Below, piece after piece: positions 54,397-62,464 of a stretch of 64,000 nt of DNA. Location: positions 1-64,000 of the forward strand of contig NZ_JAUXYL010000005.1 of the NCBI RefSeq assembly GCF_030694375.1. Direction: 5' to 3'. The notes beneath the pieces are model-generated. The model ran no database searches, was not told the origin of the DNA, and was given only the letters and a program-made list of their open reading frames with translations. The DNA is from Algoriphagus sp. GTDB taxonomy: Bacteria; Bacteroidota; Bacteroidia; Cytophagales; Cyclobacteriaceae. Each line of letters opens with the position of its first letter. Positions within the stretch are counted from its first letter, which is position 1. The translations under genes and the position numbers were made by a program.

Positions 54397-55197
54397 ATGA
54401 AACGACCAACTCATATACTTACGATACTTTCATCTCTTTTTTTGCTTTTTTCCTGTTCTGCCAATCCGGCAGAGATAGAAGCGCTTTTCATATCTGAAAA
54501 ATACGAAGAGACCATATCCGAGATCAGCCGCAGACTTTTTTTCCATGTCACTGATGTCAAATCTTTACACATGCGAGCACGATCCTATGAAGAATTAAAG
54601 CGTTATGATGAGGCGATGAAAGATTACGATCGGATCATTTCCATTGATCCCAATTATGCCCAAGCTCATGCGGGGATCGGAAAAATACTTTTTGATAAAA
54701 AACAATACTCACAGGCTGAATTATACATTTTGAGGGCTTCCAGTATTGATCCCGAAAACTTTGAAATACTTTACCTAGCCGGACGCTGCGAGTTAATGCT
54801 GGAGAAATGGGATAATGCTGAGCGTTTTCTAAAGCTGGCTGAAAAAATGAACCCGGATTTTCCACAGACTTATTTCTATACCGGTATGGCAAGGGCAAAT
54901 AAGGGAGCAGTGGAAGAAGCTGCTGTTTCATTTAATTCTTACGTCCAAAAAGAACCCGACAATTTGATCGCAAGATATAATCGAGGGTTTGCCATGATGA
55001 ACTTAGGCTATATCCCATATGCACTGGAGGATTTTGATTTTGTCCTAAAACAGAATCCCACCCATATTGAGGCGCTTGGGAAAAAAGGCATCTGCCTCGC
55101 TCTGATGGGAAATCCGGAAGGATGTCAGTTGATCCAGGAAGCTGCCAAAAAAGGAAGCGATTACGCAAGTAGCAAAATGACAGAAATTTGCTCTTAA
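54397..55197 (+). CDS. TPR-repeat lipoprotein
   Basis: A 266 aa lipoprotein (LLFSCSAN, Cys20) built of about six tetratricopeptide repeats, for example RYDEAMKDYDRIISIDPNYA and KWDNAERFLKLAEKMNPDFP. Such proteins are protein-protein interaction scaffolds on the periplasmic side of the outer or inner membrane. A short C-terminal part (GNPEGCQLIQEAAKKGSDYA) looks Sel1-like. No partner is suggested by the neighbours. A repeat island begins 13 bp after its stop. Confidence 0.85.
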   Translation: MKRPTHILTILSSLFLLFSCSANPAEIEALFISEKYEETISEISRRLFFHVTDVKSLHMRARSYEELKRYDEAMKDYDRIISIDPNYAQAHAGIGKILFDKKQYSQAELYILRASSIDPENFEILYLAGRCELMLEKWDNAERFLKLAEKMNPDFPQTYFYTGMARANKGAVEEAAVSFNSYVQKEPDNLIARYNRGFAMMNLGYIPYALEDFDFVLKQNPTHIEALGKKGICLALMGNPEGCQLIQEAAKKGSDYASSKMTEICS

Positions 55198-55209
55198 CCT
55201 ATTTTTTTT

Positions 55210-55312
55210 GCCACAGTGAGTGTCCGCACTCACTGAAGTTATGTTTCATTGGTATGAGGGATTTTGCCGAGCGATAAGCAAAACGTGAGTGATGACTCTC
55301 ACGTTGGCGAAA
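55210..55312. repeat. 103 bp two-hairpin repeat, copy 1
   Basis: Contains hairpin A, CAGTGAGTG (55214-55222) with CACTCACTG (55227-55235), and hairpin B, AACGTGAGTG (55282-55291) with its near-complement ending at 55305. A 46 bp spacer with GATTTTGCCGAGCGATAAGC lies between. About 89 percent identical by eye to copy 2. Confidence 0.8.
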
Positions 55313-55394
55313 ATTATGTTTCGCTGAAATGTGATATTCTTATGAGCTGTTGGTATAAAAAAAAGAGAGACTTTAAGATGAAGCAATAAAAACA

Positions 55395-55420
55395 AAACGT
55401 GAGTGTTGAAACTCAGGTTG
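55395..55420. repeat. Partial hairpin B element
   Basis: AACGTGAGT (55396-55404) with ACTCAGGTT (55411-55419), one mismatch. It is a decayed extra copy of hairpin B, located just before copy 2 of the full repeat. Confidence 0.55.
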
Positions 55421-55435
55421 GTTGAGGAATTCCTC

Positions 55436-55538
55436 GCCACAGTGAGTGTCTGCACTCACTGTAGTTATGTTTTTTTGAAGTGATAGATTTTGCCGATCGA
55501 TAAGCAAAACGTGAGTGATGACACTCACGTTGGCGAAA
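55436..55538. repeat. 103 bp two-hairpin repeat, copy 2
   Basis: Same length and order as copy 1: hairpin A is extended to 10 bp (ACAGTGAGTG 55439-55448 with CACTCACTGT 55453-55462), and hairpin B is a perfect 10 bp stem (AACGTGAGTG 55508-55517 with CACTCACGTT 55522-55531). The stems are intact while the spacer has changed. Confidence 0.8.
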
Positions 55539-55861
55539 TGAAAATGTATTACAGATCGTGCCTTCAGCACTCCAATAATTCCCATTTAATGTAAACCCAG
55601 CATTGCATACTGGGCTTTCACTGAACATGCCTTTGGCATTACTTTCCGCATTCAAAACGTCACAAGTTCTCAAAATAAATCTGCGTTCATCAGCGACTCT
55701 TTCAGCGCAAATCTGCGGGAAACAAGAATTCTTCGCCACAGTGAGTACCCCCACTCCCTGTATTCCTGTTTCAATGAAGTGAGGTATTATATAAGTTGTT
55801 GCTTGGAAAAAAAGTAATGCTCCTTTTCCTCTGAGGACTCTGTGGTTAAATTCCAATCGAC
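55539..55861. repeat. Remainder of the repeat island with decayed elements
   Basis: This stretch has no supported gene. It contains small palindromes (CCCAGCATTGCATACTGGG near 55598-55616, ATGCCTTTGGCAT near 55627-55639) and a filler motif (TTCAGCGCAAATCTGCGGG, about 55701-55719). There is also a decayed hairpin A relative at about 55735-55771 (GCCACAGTGAGTACCCCCAC). Stop-free stretches on the minus strand across it are composed of these repeats and show no family resemblance. Confidence 0.5.
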
Positions 55862-56755
55862 CTAATCCAAAAGCCGCTCTTTCAAGGCCGCTTTGTAGTT
55901 CGGTATCGCCTTTTCTGAAAGTGCCAAAAACAAGTAGGGTTCGATCAGTTCCAGTTCCATCAGATGGAAGACCCCATCAATCTCGACCCCATCTACTCTT
56001 CCATACAGGGTATCTGGGGCAAAGGTATCCATCAACTTCTGACAGGAATCCAGCATTTCAGGAGTTGGATCAATGACTTGAATCGTCCCTCCAAAGTAAT
56101 GCTGCACGCGAAAATCTGATTTTGCCGGAGTCTTAAGTACCGCATGGGAAAATTTTCCATTGAAAAATAGCAACGAGTACTCTCCCACCTCAGCTACTTC
56201 CGGAACAAAAGGCTGAACCAGAAAATCTTCTTCCTGAAGCAGTTCTTCGAGCTTTTGAGTGTAATTATCCCATTCGGAAAGCTGGATTTTGAGCGTATTC
56301 TTTGCTCCGCCACTGACTAGTGGTTTGACTACAACGGTTTCGGAATGAATCTTTGCCCGAATCAGGTTCAGATCAGGTTTTGACTCTGCCTCTAATATCA
56401 ACCCAGAAATCACCGGAAATCCCCTACTTTCAATTTCAAGTAAATACTCCTTGGAAGAATTCCATAATATGGTGTCCAGCGAATTCCAAACTGGGATATT
56501 CAGCAGTTTCATCCGTTCCATCCAGTCCAAAAATTCCGGATAGTAATCAAAGTAATCCCACACCGATTTGATCAGCAGGCAGGAAAAACTTTCCCACTTC
56601 ACATCGGGATCGGACCAAATGGCAATTTCGTGTGAGATCCCGAGTTCAGTCAAAACCTCAGAAAGAATCTTGTCCTCATCGACTGTTGAGACATCATAGG
56701 CTCCGATTGAAAAATAACTGACGATTGCTATGTGTCGAGGTTTTTTTTGGGTCAT
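55862..56755 (-). CDS. ATP-grasp family protein (RimK-like)
   Basis: A 297 aa protein with the ATP-grasp fold as in RimK and glutathione synthetases. The N-terminal part has LLIKSVWDYFDYYPEFLDWM, a motif common to a Bacteroidota-rich group of stand-alone ATP-grasp proteins. The ATP-binding elements are ETVVVKPLVSGGAKNTLK and FLVQPFVPEV, and the metal site is in HLMELELIEPYLF. It should form an acyl-phosphate and ligate it to an amine or thiol, but the substrates are unknown. It is isolated between a repeat island and a toxin-antitoxin pair; no precursor peptide gene was seen next to it. Confidence 0.78.
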   Translation of the reverse strand: MTQKKPRHIAIVSYFSIGAYDVSTVDEDKILSEVLTELGISHEIAIWSDPDVKWESFSCLLIKSVWDYFDYYPEFLDWMERMKLLNIPVWNSLDTILWNSSKEYLLEIESRGFPVISGLILEAESKPDLNLIRAKIHSETVVVKPLVSGGAKNTLKIQLSEWDNYTQKLEELLQEEDFLVQPFVPEVAEVGEYSLLFFNGKFSHAVLKTPAKSDFRVQHYFGGTIQVIDPTPEMLDSCQKLMDTFAPDTLYGRVDGVEIDGVFHLMELELIEPYLFLALSEKAIPNYKAALKERLLD

Positions 56756-56839
56756 TTGGTAAGGAATTTAGATAAGGTAATGTTGACTAAAAAAGATAGT
56801 CATCAACAAGTCACTATGTTTTGTTTGAATTTAAATCCA

Positions 56840-57106
56840 CTATTTTCCATCTAAAATTGACAACAATTTTTGAGGGTCTTGTCTGTTATCCCAGAATGCG
56901 GTAATAATTATCTTCCCAGGAAAAGGTTTAAAATAAATGCTAAAATTACCCATTGCTGCAACCCGAATATCTTTGAAACCGGATGATTTATAGTGTTGTG
57001 GATTTTTAGAAATATGAGTTGTTTTTTCAACAACAAGGCGAAGTAGTTTTTTGGAATAAGTAGTAGATTTATTTCTTTTTACCCAGTACTCCAAGGTTCC
57101 TATCAA
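56840..57106 (-). CDS. RelE/ParE-type toxin, N-terminus uncertain
   Basis: The toxin half of a type II toxin-antitoxin pair. Recognisable elements are EYWVKRNKSTTYSKKLLRLV, FKDIRVAAMGNFSIYF and the end IITAFWDNRQDPQKLLSIL, typical of Bacteroidota RelE/ParE toxins of 95-100 aa. The earliest usual start codon in frame is the TTG at 57106 (88 aa). The frame is open further upstream and codes VIWTKTADLQ, which matches the first strand and helix of the family, yet no ATG, GTG or TTG precedes it. An ATT at 57131-57133 overlaps the antitoxin stop as TAATT. Either ATT is used, or the toxin has lost its start. Confidence 0.75.
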   Translation of the reverse strand: MIGTLEYWVKRNKSTTYSKKLLRLVVEKTTHISKNPQHYKSSGFKDIRVAAMGNFSIYFKPFPGKIIITAFWDNRQDPQKLLSILDGK

Positions 57107-57132
57107 TTGAAGATCGGCTGTCTTAGTCCAAA

Positions 57133-57375
57133 TTACTTTGCGTTAAGCCATTCAAGATTTCTTTTTTCAATTGCCTCTTGAGAAATAAGTCTACCATTAA
57201 TAATATCCTCCTCACTCATTTCAAGCATGATTTTTTGCTCTGGAGTTAATGTTTTCTCACTGGATTTTTCTGAGTCATTTGAAATTATCCTGTCCAGAGC
57301 TTCCAAAAAGTCTTTATTCTGAATCGAAAGAATTTTATCGATCAATCCATTTCTTATGTTTTCAAGTGTCGCCAT
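57133..57375 (-). CDS. Antitoxin of the RelE/ParE-type pair
   Basis: An 80 aa acidic protein encoded directly before the toxin. It has a short helical N-terminal region (MATLENIRNGLIDKILSIQN) and a C-terminal SEEDIINGRLISQEAIEKRNL segment, the part that in such antitoxins wraps around the toxin. No classical DNA-binding motif is obvious. The adjacency, order (antitoxin first) and sizes support the assignment. Confidence 0.8.
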   Translation of the reverse strand: MATLENIRNGLIDKILSIQNKDFLEALDRIISNDSEKSSEKTLTPEQKIMLEMSEEDIINGRLISQEAIEKRNLEWLNAK

Positions 57376-57516
57376 TTGTTATTTTTCTAGATATATCAAA
57401 AATCTGAAATGCATTTGATTTTTCAAATTGAAACAAAACTACCTTTTAATCAACTTTCACTTTAACCATTCTTCAAAAATCCATTCGAAATCTTACTTTT
57501 GAGCATCGATAGCACT

Positions 57517-58269
57517 ATGAACCACCAAAAACTCGTCATCATCCCCACTTTCAACGAACTGGAAAACATTCAGGAAATGGTTCAAACAGTCATGGCTTTG
57601 GAGGGTGATTTTTCACTTCTGATCATCGATGACGGTTCTCCGGACGGCACTGCGGCGGTGGTTAAATCCCTCCAATTAACCTATCCCGATCGTCTGCACC
57701 TATTGGAACGTAAGGGAAAGCTGGGTTTGGGTACCGCCTACATTACAGGGTTCAAATGGGCATTGGCTCGATCATATGACTTTATATTTGAAATGGACTG
57801 TGATTTTTCACATGATCCCAAAGATCTGATCCGACTTTACGATGCTGTAAAAGACAGAAACTATGACTTGGCGATCGGTTCCCGTTACATTACCGGCGTC
57901 AATGTCGTCAACTGGCCAATCGGAAGGGTACTGATGTCCTACTTCGCCAGCGTCTATGTCAAGTTCATCACAGGATTGCCCATCAAAGACGCCACAGCAG
58001 GTTTCAAATGCTATCACCGAAGTGTCTTGGAAGGAATCAAATTGGAAGAGGTGAAATTTATCGGCTATGCCTTCCAGATTGAAATGAAGTTCACCACTTG
58101 GAAACTGGGATTCAAGATCATTGAAGTTCCGATCATTTTTACTGACCGTACAAAAGGAACTTCAAAAATGAGCTCTGGAATCTTCAAAGAAGCTGTTTTG
58201 GGCGTAATATGGATGAAAATCAAAAGCATTTTCTCTCCTTACGAACTTAATCGAATCGGATCGACTTGA
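57517..58269 (+). CDS. Polyprenol-phosphate mannosyltransferase-like GT2
   Basis: A 250 aa family 2 glycosyltransferase of the DPM1 type, making polyprenol-phosphate sugar at the inner membrane. Motifs are VIIPTFNELENI, LIIDDGSPDGTA, FEMDCDFSHDPKDL (the DXD-like site) and IGSRYITGV. The protein lacks the C-terminal membrane helices of longer homologues. ATG 57517 is chosen over a TTG at 57499. Its 3' end overlaps the convergent permease gene by 23 bp. Confidence 0.9.
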   Translation: MNHQKLVIIPTFNELENIQEMVQTVMALEGDFSLLIIDDGSPDGTAAVVKSLQLTYPDRLHLLERKGKLGLGTAYITGFKWALARSYDFIFEMDCDFSHDPKDLIRLYDAVKDRNYDLAIGSRYITGVNVVNWPIGRVLMSYFASVYVKFITGLPIKDATAGFKCYHRSVLEGIKLEEVKFIGYAFQIEMKFTTWKLGFKIIEVPIIFTDRTKGTSKMSSGIFKEAVLGVIWMKIKSIFSPYELNRIGST

Positions 58270-59464
58270 TCGGATCAACTTTGGAAATCACCAAAACAGG
58301 AATCCAAAGTACAATCGCTGTCAACAAAGTAATCCCGACATTAAGCCAAATGAATACGGGCCAGTTCCACTCGATCGGCACATAACTCATGTAATAACTC
58401 GCTGCATCGAGTGGCACCAATCGGAATTGATCCTGCAAAAATCCGATTCCAAGACCGATAATATTTCCAAGAAACAATCCCCGTCCCAGTATTTTCATCC
58501 CGTTCCAAAAGAAAATTCGCCTGACCTGCGCGTTCCTTGCTCCCAGAGCCTTGAGTAATCCGATCATCTGAGTGCGCTCCATGATCAGAATAAAGAGAAT
58601 CGCTCCCATGTTGAAAATTGCAACAAAGCCGATCAGGGAGATGAATACCACCACATTGGTATCCAATAAGCTCAGCCAGTCAAAAATCTCCAGAAATCGC
58701 TCCCTACTATCGATGAGTTTTAGGTTGAGATCCATCTCCTTTTCTATCAGCGGAAAATAAGCTGAGGCATTTTTGGGTTTGTCCACAAAAACCTCCAGAC
58801 CACCTACTTGATCAGCTGTCCAACCGTTTAGATTTCGGATGGTTTGAAGCTCGCCAATAACGATTTTTTCATCGAAATTCTCGAGGTAGGTTTCAAAAAT
58901 CCCCACTACTTCTACCCTTCTGAATCGGGGCGGATCCTGCACGAAATACAGCGTCACCTTATCTCCAACCTTCAGAAGTAGCTTGTTTGCGATAAATTTG
59001 CTCAGCAAAACTTCATTGCTCACTCCCGAATCCGGCAAATGAAGCATTCGGCCTTCAATCAGATAGTTGGCAAAAGAAAGTGTGTCAAAGTCCCTACCCA
59101 CACCTTTTACCAAAATTCCTTCTACTTCTTCATCCCCCTTTAGTAGGGCCGCTTTGTGTGCAAATGATTGGATCTTGGTGAGAAATGGCAGGTTCTTTGC
59201 CTTTTGGATAAATTCAGAATTCAGCGAAAAAGGTGCCTCTTCAAATGCATTACTCATCTGAAAACGTTGTACCTGAAAGTGTCCTGTAAATCCAAAAACA
59301 CGTTGAGATACTGTATTCTGAAATCCTCCAAGAACCATAATAGCCAAAATGGAGACCCCGAGGCCCAAGGCAAGACTTCCCACAGCAATGCGGTGAATTG
59401 TCCCCGAAAATCCTCCGGCCTGTCTGAAACTGATTCTTTTGGCAATGAAATAGGAAAGGTTCAA
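58247..59464 (-). CDS. ABC transporter permease of the LolC/LolE (FtsX-MacB) type
   Basis: A 405 aa membrane protein with four helices: one near residues 25-45, then a large periplasmic MacB-like domain (about 50-260), then three C-terminal helices forming the FtsX domain (VVVFISLIGFVAIFNMGAIL, MIGLLKALGARNAQVRRIFF, LNVGITLLTAIVLWIPVLVI). The QTIGLLKALGA-like motif is the site contacting the ATPase. In Bacteroidota such proteins are annotated as lipoprotein-releasing permeases moving lipoproteins to the outer membrane. The partner ATPase is not in the vicinity. Confidence 0.87.
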   Translation of the reverse strand: MNLSYFIAKRISFRQAGGFSGTIHRIAVGSLALGLGVSILAIMVLGGFQNTVSQRVFGFTGHFQVQRFQMSNAFEEAPFSLNSEFIQKAKNLPFLTKIQSFAHKAALLKGDEEVEGILVKGVGRDFDTLSFANYLIEGRMLHLPDSGVSNEVLLSKFIANKLLLKVGDKVTLYFVQDPPRFRRVEVVGIFETYLENFDEKIVIGELQTIRNLNGWTADQVGGLEVFVDKPKNASAYFPLIEKEMDLNLKLIDSRERFLEIFDWLSLLDTNVVVFISLIGFVAIFNMGAILFILIMERTQMIGLLKALGARNAQVRRIFFWNGMKILGRGLFLGNIIGLGIGFLQDQFRLVPLDAASYYMSYVPIEWNWPVFIWLNVGITLLTAIVLWIPVLVISKVDPIKSIRFD

Positions 59465-59504
59465 GGGCTTGTTTTAATTTGTTCAGAAATCCCCGCAAAA
59501 TAGC

Positions 59505-60686
59505 ATGAAGCAAACGAAAAATTCATTCCTGATTTACTTTTTGGCATTTTCTCTCAGCCTTTGTGCGCCTCCGGCTACATTCTCTCAACAAGCTATCCTC
59601 ACAGGCGCTGAGCGATCTGACCTTTACCTTCCCATGCTGGAAGGAAAACGAGTCGGCTTTGTAGGCAACCAAACCAGCATCATGCCTCAGTCTGCCAACA
59701 AACATGCGGTCGATTTTCTTCTGGAAAAAGGTGTACAGGTTAAGAAGGTTTTTGTACCCGAGCATGGATTCCGGGGCACCGCGGATGCCGGGGAAAAAGT
59801 GGACAACAGCATCGACCAAAAGACAGGTTTGCCAATTATATCGCTCTATGGGAATAATAAAAAACCCTCAGCTGCGCAGATCGCAGATTTGGATGTGGTG
59901 ATTTTTGACTTGCAGGATGTCGGGACCCGCTTTTTCACCTACATCAGCACGATGCATTATGTGATGGAAGCTTGTGCAGAGCAAGGTAAGAAGGTCATCA
60001 TCTTTGACCGTCCCAACCCGAATGGAAGCTACATCGACGGGCCGATGATGAAGCCGGGATTTGAATCCTTTGTAGGAATGCACAATATTCCGATTGTCCA
60101 TGGGCTGACCGTCGGGGAGCTGGCCAAGATGATCAATGGGGAAAAATGGCTGAAAGGCGGTTTGACCGTAGATCTCGAGGTGATTCCCGTCTCCAATTGG
60201 ACACGTGATATGGCTTACAGTCTTCCTGTAAAACCGTCTCCAAACCTCCCGAATGACCTTGCCATCAAGTTATATCCAAGCATGTGCTTTTTTGAAGGAA
60301 CAGTGGTTTCTCTGGGTCGAGGGACCCTTTACCCATTTCAGGTGTATGGTTATACCGATCCCAAATTCGGTAAGTTCCAATTCACGCCTGTAAGCATCGA
60401 TGGTATGTCCAAAACACCACCGCTTCAGGACAAACTTTGCTACGGAAGAGATCTGAGAGCAGAATCACTAGATCACCAATTTACCCTTGAATACTTGCTC
60501 GAAGCCTACACTAAATCGGGCATGAGGGAGAAGTTTTTCAATAATTTCTTCAATACTTTGGCTGGCACAGATGAGTTGAAAAAACAGATTCTTGCCGGAA
60601 AGACAGAGAATGAAATTCGTGAAAGCTGGAAGGCAGGATTGGAGGAGTACAAAGGAAAAAGGGAGAAGTATTTGATTTATAAATGA
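59505..60686 (+). CDS. namZ: Exo-beta-N-acetylmuramidase (DUF1343, NamZ-like)
   Basis: A 393 aa exported protein of the DUF1343 family, whose characterised member NamZ removes terminal MurNAc from peptidoglycan fragments. A signal peptide (about 1-27) is followed by KRVGFVGNQTSI, VFVPEHGFRGTADAGE, the DLQDVGTRFFTYISTM block and FDRPNPNGSYIDGP, all family signatures. With GH20 hexosaminidase it would dismantle disaccharide backbones to free sugars. The gene ends 2 bp before an AT-rich repeat. Confidence 0.9.
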   Translation: MKQTKNSFLIYFLAFSLSLCAPPATFSQQAILTGAERSDLYLPMLEGKRVGFVGNQTSIMPQSANKHAVDFLLEKGVQVKKVFVPEHGFRGTADAGEKVDNSIDQKTGLPIISLYGNNKKPSAAQIADLDVVIFDLQDVGTRFFTYISTMHYVMEACAEQGKKVIIFDRPNPNGSYIDGPMMKPGFESFVGMHNIPIVHGLTVGELAKMINGEKWLKGGLTVDLEVIPVSNWTRDMAYSLPVKPSPNLPNDLAIKLYPSMCFFEGTVVSLGRGTLYPFQVYGYTDPKFGKFQFTPVSIDGMSKTPPLQDKLCYGRDLRAESLDHQFTLEYLLEAYTKSGMREKFFNNFFNTLAGTDELKKQILAGKTENEIRESWKAGLEEYKGKREKYLIYK

Positions 60687-60888
60687 TTTGAAATTTGATA
60701 TTCGAGATTTGAGACAACGAATTTCAAATCCAAAATCCCACATTTTCCCAATGAAAGATCTCTGTTCTTCGGAATTTGCAATTCCGAAGCTGGGTTGTAG
60801 GATTTCTTATCCGGTAAAACTCCCAATTCGAATTAAAAATTCTTCAACAAAAATTCAAAATTTGAAAAACAGAGTAAGCATTGAATTT
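60685..60888. repeat. AT-rich satellite and two-hairpin filler before a small lipoprotein gene
   Basis: Starts with GATTTGAAATTTGATATTCG and related TTTGA/TTCGA steps (60685-60730). A perfect 10 bp hairpin follows, CTTCGGAATT (60767-60776) with AATTCCGAAG (60780-60789) and 3 nt loop, then a second small one (GGATTTCTTATCC, about 60799-60811). No gene is supported, although the frame to the next gene stays open. Confidence 0.65.
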
Positions 60889-61251
60889 ATGAGACTGACA
60901 ATATTGATTTTAATCTTCCTTTGTTTTTCATGCGAAATAAGAACTTCAAGTGACAAAAGGTTTGAGACAAATATTGGTTTTGCACTTCCTACTGAAAAAG
61001 AAGTATTAAGAGATGAATATCACGACATGTTGCAAGACTATGAAATCATTTATGAGGTCGAATTATCGACAACATCAAATCAAAAGATGATTGCGAAAAT
61101 TAGATCTCTTATTGAGACTAACTCAAAAGAATGCAATTGGTCGTTTGCAGACTATGGATTCAATTATCTATATGAAAAAGGCCTAACCTTATATATGGTG
61201 ACCTATGACACCTTAAATAGAAGACTCACGTATGAAGAACTTGCTGACTAG
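60889..61251 (+). CDS. Small hypothetical lipoprotein
   Basis: A 120 aa lipoprotein (IFLCFSCEIRT, Cys15) rich in AT compared with its neighbours. The mature part is helical and charged (KEVLRDEYHDMLQDYEIIYE, then YEKGLTLYMVTYD). I recognise no family. ATG 60889 is used because it creates the lipoprotein signal; the longer frame to 60688 is composed of repeat sequence. It is bracketed by inverted AT-rich repeats on both sides, which makes it look like an inserted cassette or a cargo gene. Confidence 0.6.
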   Translation: MRLTILILIFLCFSCEIRTSSDKRFETNIGFALPTEKEVLRDEYHDMLQDYEIIYEVELSTTSNQKMIAKIRSLIETNSKECNWSFADYGFNYLYEKGLTLYMVTYDTLNRRLTYEELAD

Positions 61252-61394
61252 TAAAAAAAAATCAATACAGCATAAGGGAGATATACTTGCGGGAAATTGA
61301 GATTGAAATCCTAAACAACATTCACCCTCTCGATTGCAAATCCCGAAAATAAGAAGTGGTTAGTGCTACTACCCAGTTGAAGATTTGAGCTGGT

Positions 61395-61455
61395 CGAATC
61401 TCAAATATCAAATCTCGAATTTTAAATATCGAACACCAAACATCGAATGTCAAAT
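61395..61455. repeat. AT-rich satellite, inverted relative to the one at 60685
   Basis: CGAATCTCAAATATCAAATC followed by TCGAATTTTAAATATCGAAC. A 13 bp exact inverted match (ATTCGAGATTTGA 60700-60712, and its complement 61408-61420) links it to the left copy. The fmt start codon (61447) lies inside its right end. Confidence 0.65.
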
Positions 61456-62388
61456 AAAGAAGTAACTGAAAAAACCCTCCGAATCATCTACATGGGCACA
61501 CCGGAATTTGCCGTACCTGCCTTGGAAAAACTGGTGGAAGCCGGTTGGAATGTAGTGGGTGTCATCACAGCCCCTGACAAACCCCAAGGCCGAGGCCAAA
61601 AACTGGTGGGCTCGCCTGTCAAGCAAGCCGCTGAAAAGCTCGGACTCCATATTCTTCAACCCACGAACCTAAAAAATCCTGATTTTCAGCAGGAATTAAA
61701 GGATTTGAGAGCCGACCTTCAGATTGTAGTGGCTTTCCGGATGCTTCCTGAGGCCGTATGGAACATGCCTCCTTTGGGTACATTCAACCTACACGCTTCC
61801 CTCCTGCCCGACTATCGGGGTGCAGCTCCGATCAATTGGGCCATCATCAACGGGGAAAAAGAAACCGGAGTAACAACCTTCTTTCTCAAGCATGAGATCG
61901 ATACCGGAAGTATCATTTTCCAGGAAAAAGTCCCAATTCTACCCGAAGACGATCTGGGAACCGTCTATGAAAAACTGATGACTATCGGAGCTGATTTGGT
62001 GGTCAAAACTGTAGAAGCTATTTCCAAAGAGACAGTAAATCCCAGCGTTCAGGACGAATCCAAAGCGCAGCACCATGCCCCGAAGATTTTTAAAGAAACC
62101 TGCAAAATAGATTGGACACATGCTGCAGAGTCAATTCATAATTTGGTGCGTGGACTTTCTCCCTATCCTGCGGCCTGGACGGAATTCCAGAACAAAACGT
62201 GTAAGATTTTTAAAACTGCCTTTTCTGAGAAGAACCTAGAGGGAAAAACCCCCGGCCAATGGGGATCTGACGGAAAAACCTTCCTTAAGTTCCAAACCGG
62301 TAAGGGAACTTTGGATGTTTTGGAACTCCAAATCGAAGGAAAAAAACGAATGAAAACAGAGGAATTACTCAGAGGGCTTAAACTTTAA
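61447..62388 (+). CDS. fmt: Methionyl-tRNA formyltransferase
   Basis: Formylates the initiator Met-tRNA with 10-formyl-tetrahydrofolate. The 313 aa product shows RIIYMGTPEFAVPALEKL, the catalytic FNLHASLLPDYRGAAPINWA region (Asn, His) and the TGVTTFFLKHEIDTGSII segment with the catalytic Asp. The C-terminal domain (LVRGLSPYPAAWT) follows. The first about ten residues (MSNKEVTEKT) are not family-like, and the start codon lies in repeat sequence, so the N-terminus may have been rebuilt by repeat insertion. An internal ATG would cut the first beta strand, so 61447 is kept. Confidence 0.95.
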   Translation: MSNKEVTEKTLRIIYMGTPEFAVPALEKLVEAGWNVVGVITAPDKPQGRGQKLVGSPVKQAAEKLGLHILQPTNLKNPDFQQELKDLRADLQIVVAFRMLPEAVWNMPPLGTFNLHASLLPDYRGAAPINWAIINGEKETGVTTFFLKHEIDTGSIIFQEKVPILPEDDLGTVYEKLMTIGADLVVKTVEAISKETVNPSVQDESKAQHHAPKIFKETCKIDWTHAAESIHNLVRGLSPYPAAWTEFQNKTCKIFKTAFSEKNLEGKTPGQWGSDGKTFLKFQTGKGTLDVLELQIEGKKRMKTEELLRGLKL

Positions 62389-62464
62389 GTCCTTTTTTAT
62401 GAGTTTTTATTTTTCATCTAATTCATTTTTAGGAAATTAGGACACACTTTTAAACTCAACGATC

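Noticed and set aside
55246..55856. Stop-free minus-strand frames of 69-147 codons across the repeat island
   Set aside because: They consist of repeat and palindrome sequence, overlap each other and show no protein-family resemblance.
55200..55860. Repeats at 55.2-55.8 kb as a CRISPR array
   Set aside because: Only two full 103 bp copies, each with two internal hairpins, spaced irregularly (123 bp between copies) and without unique spacers of constant length; no cas genes.
60688..60888. Longer version of the small lipoprotein starting at 60688
   Set aside because: The added 67 codons are composed of AT-rich satellite and palindrome sequence and would bury the lipoprotein signal.
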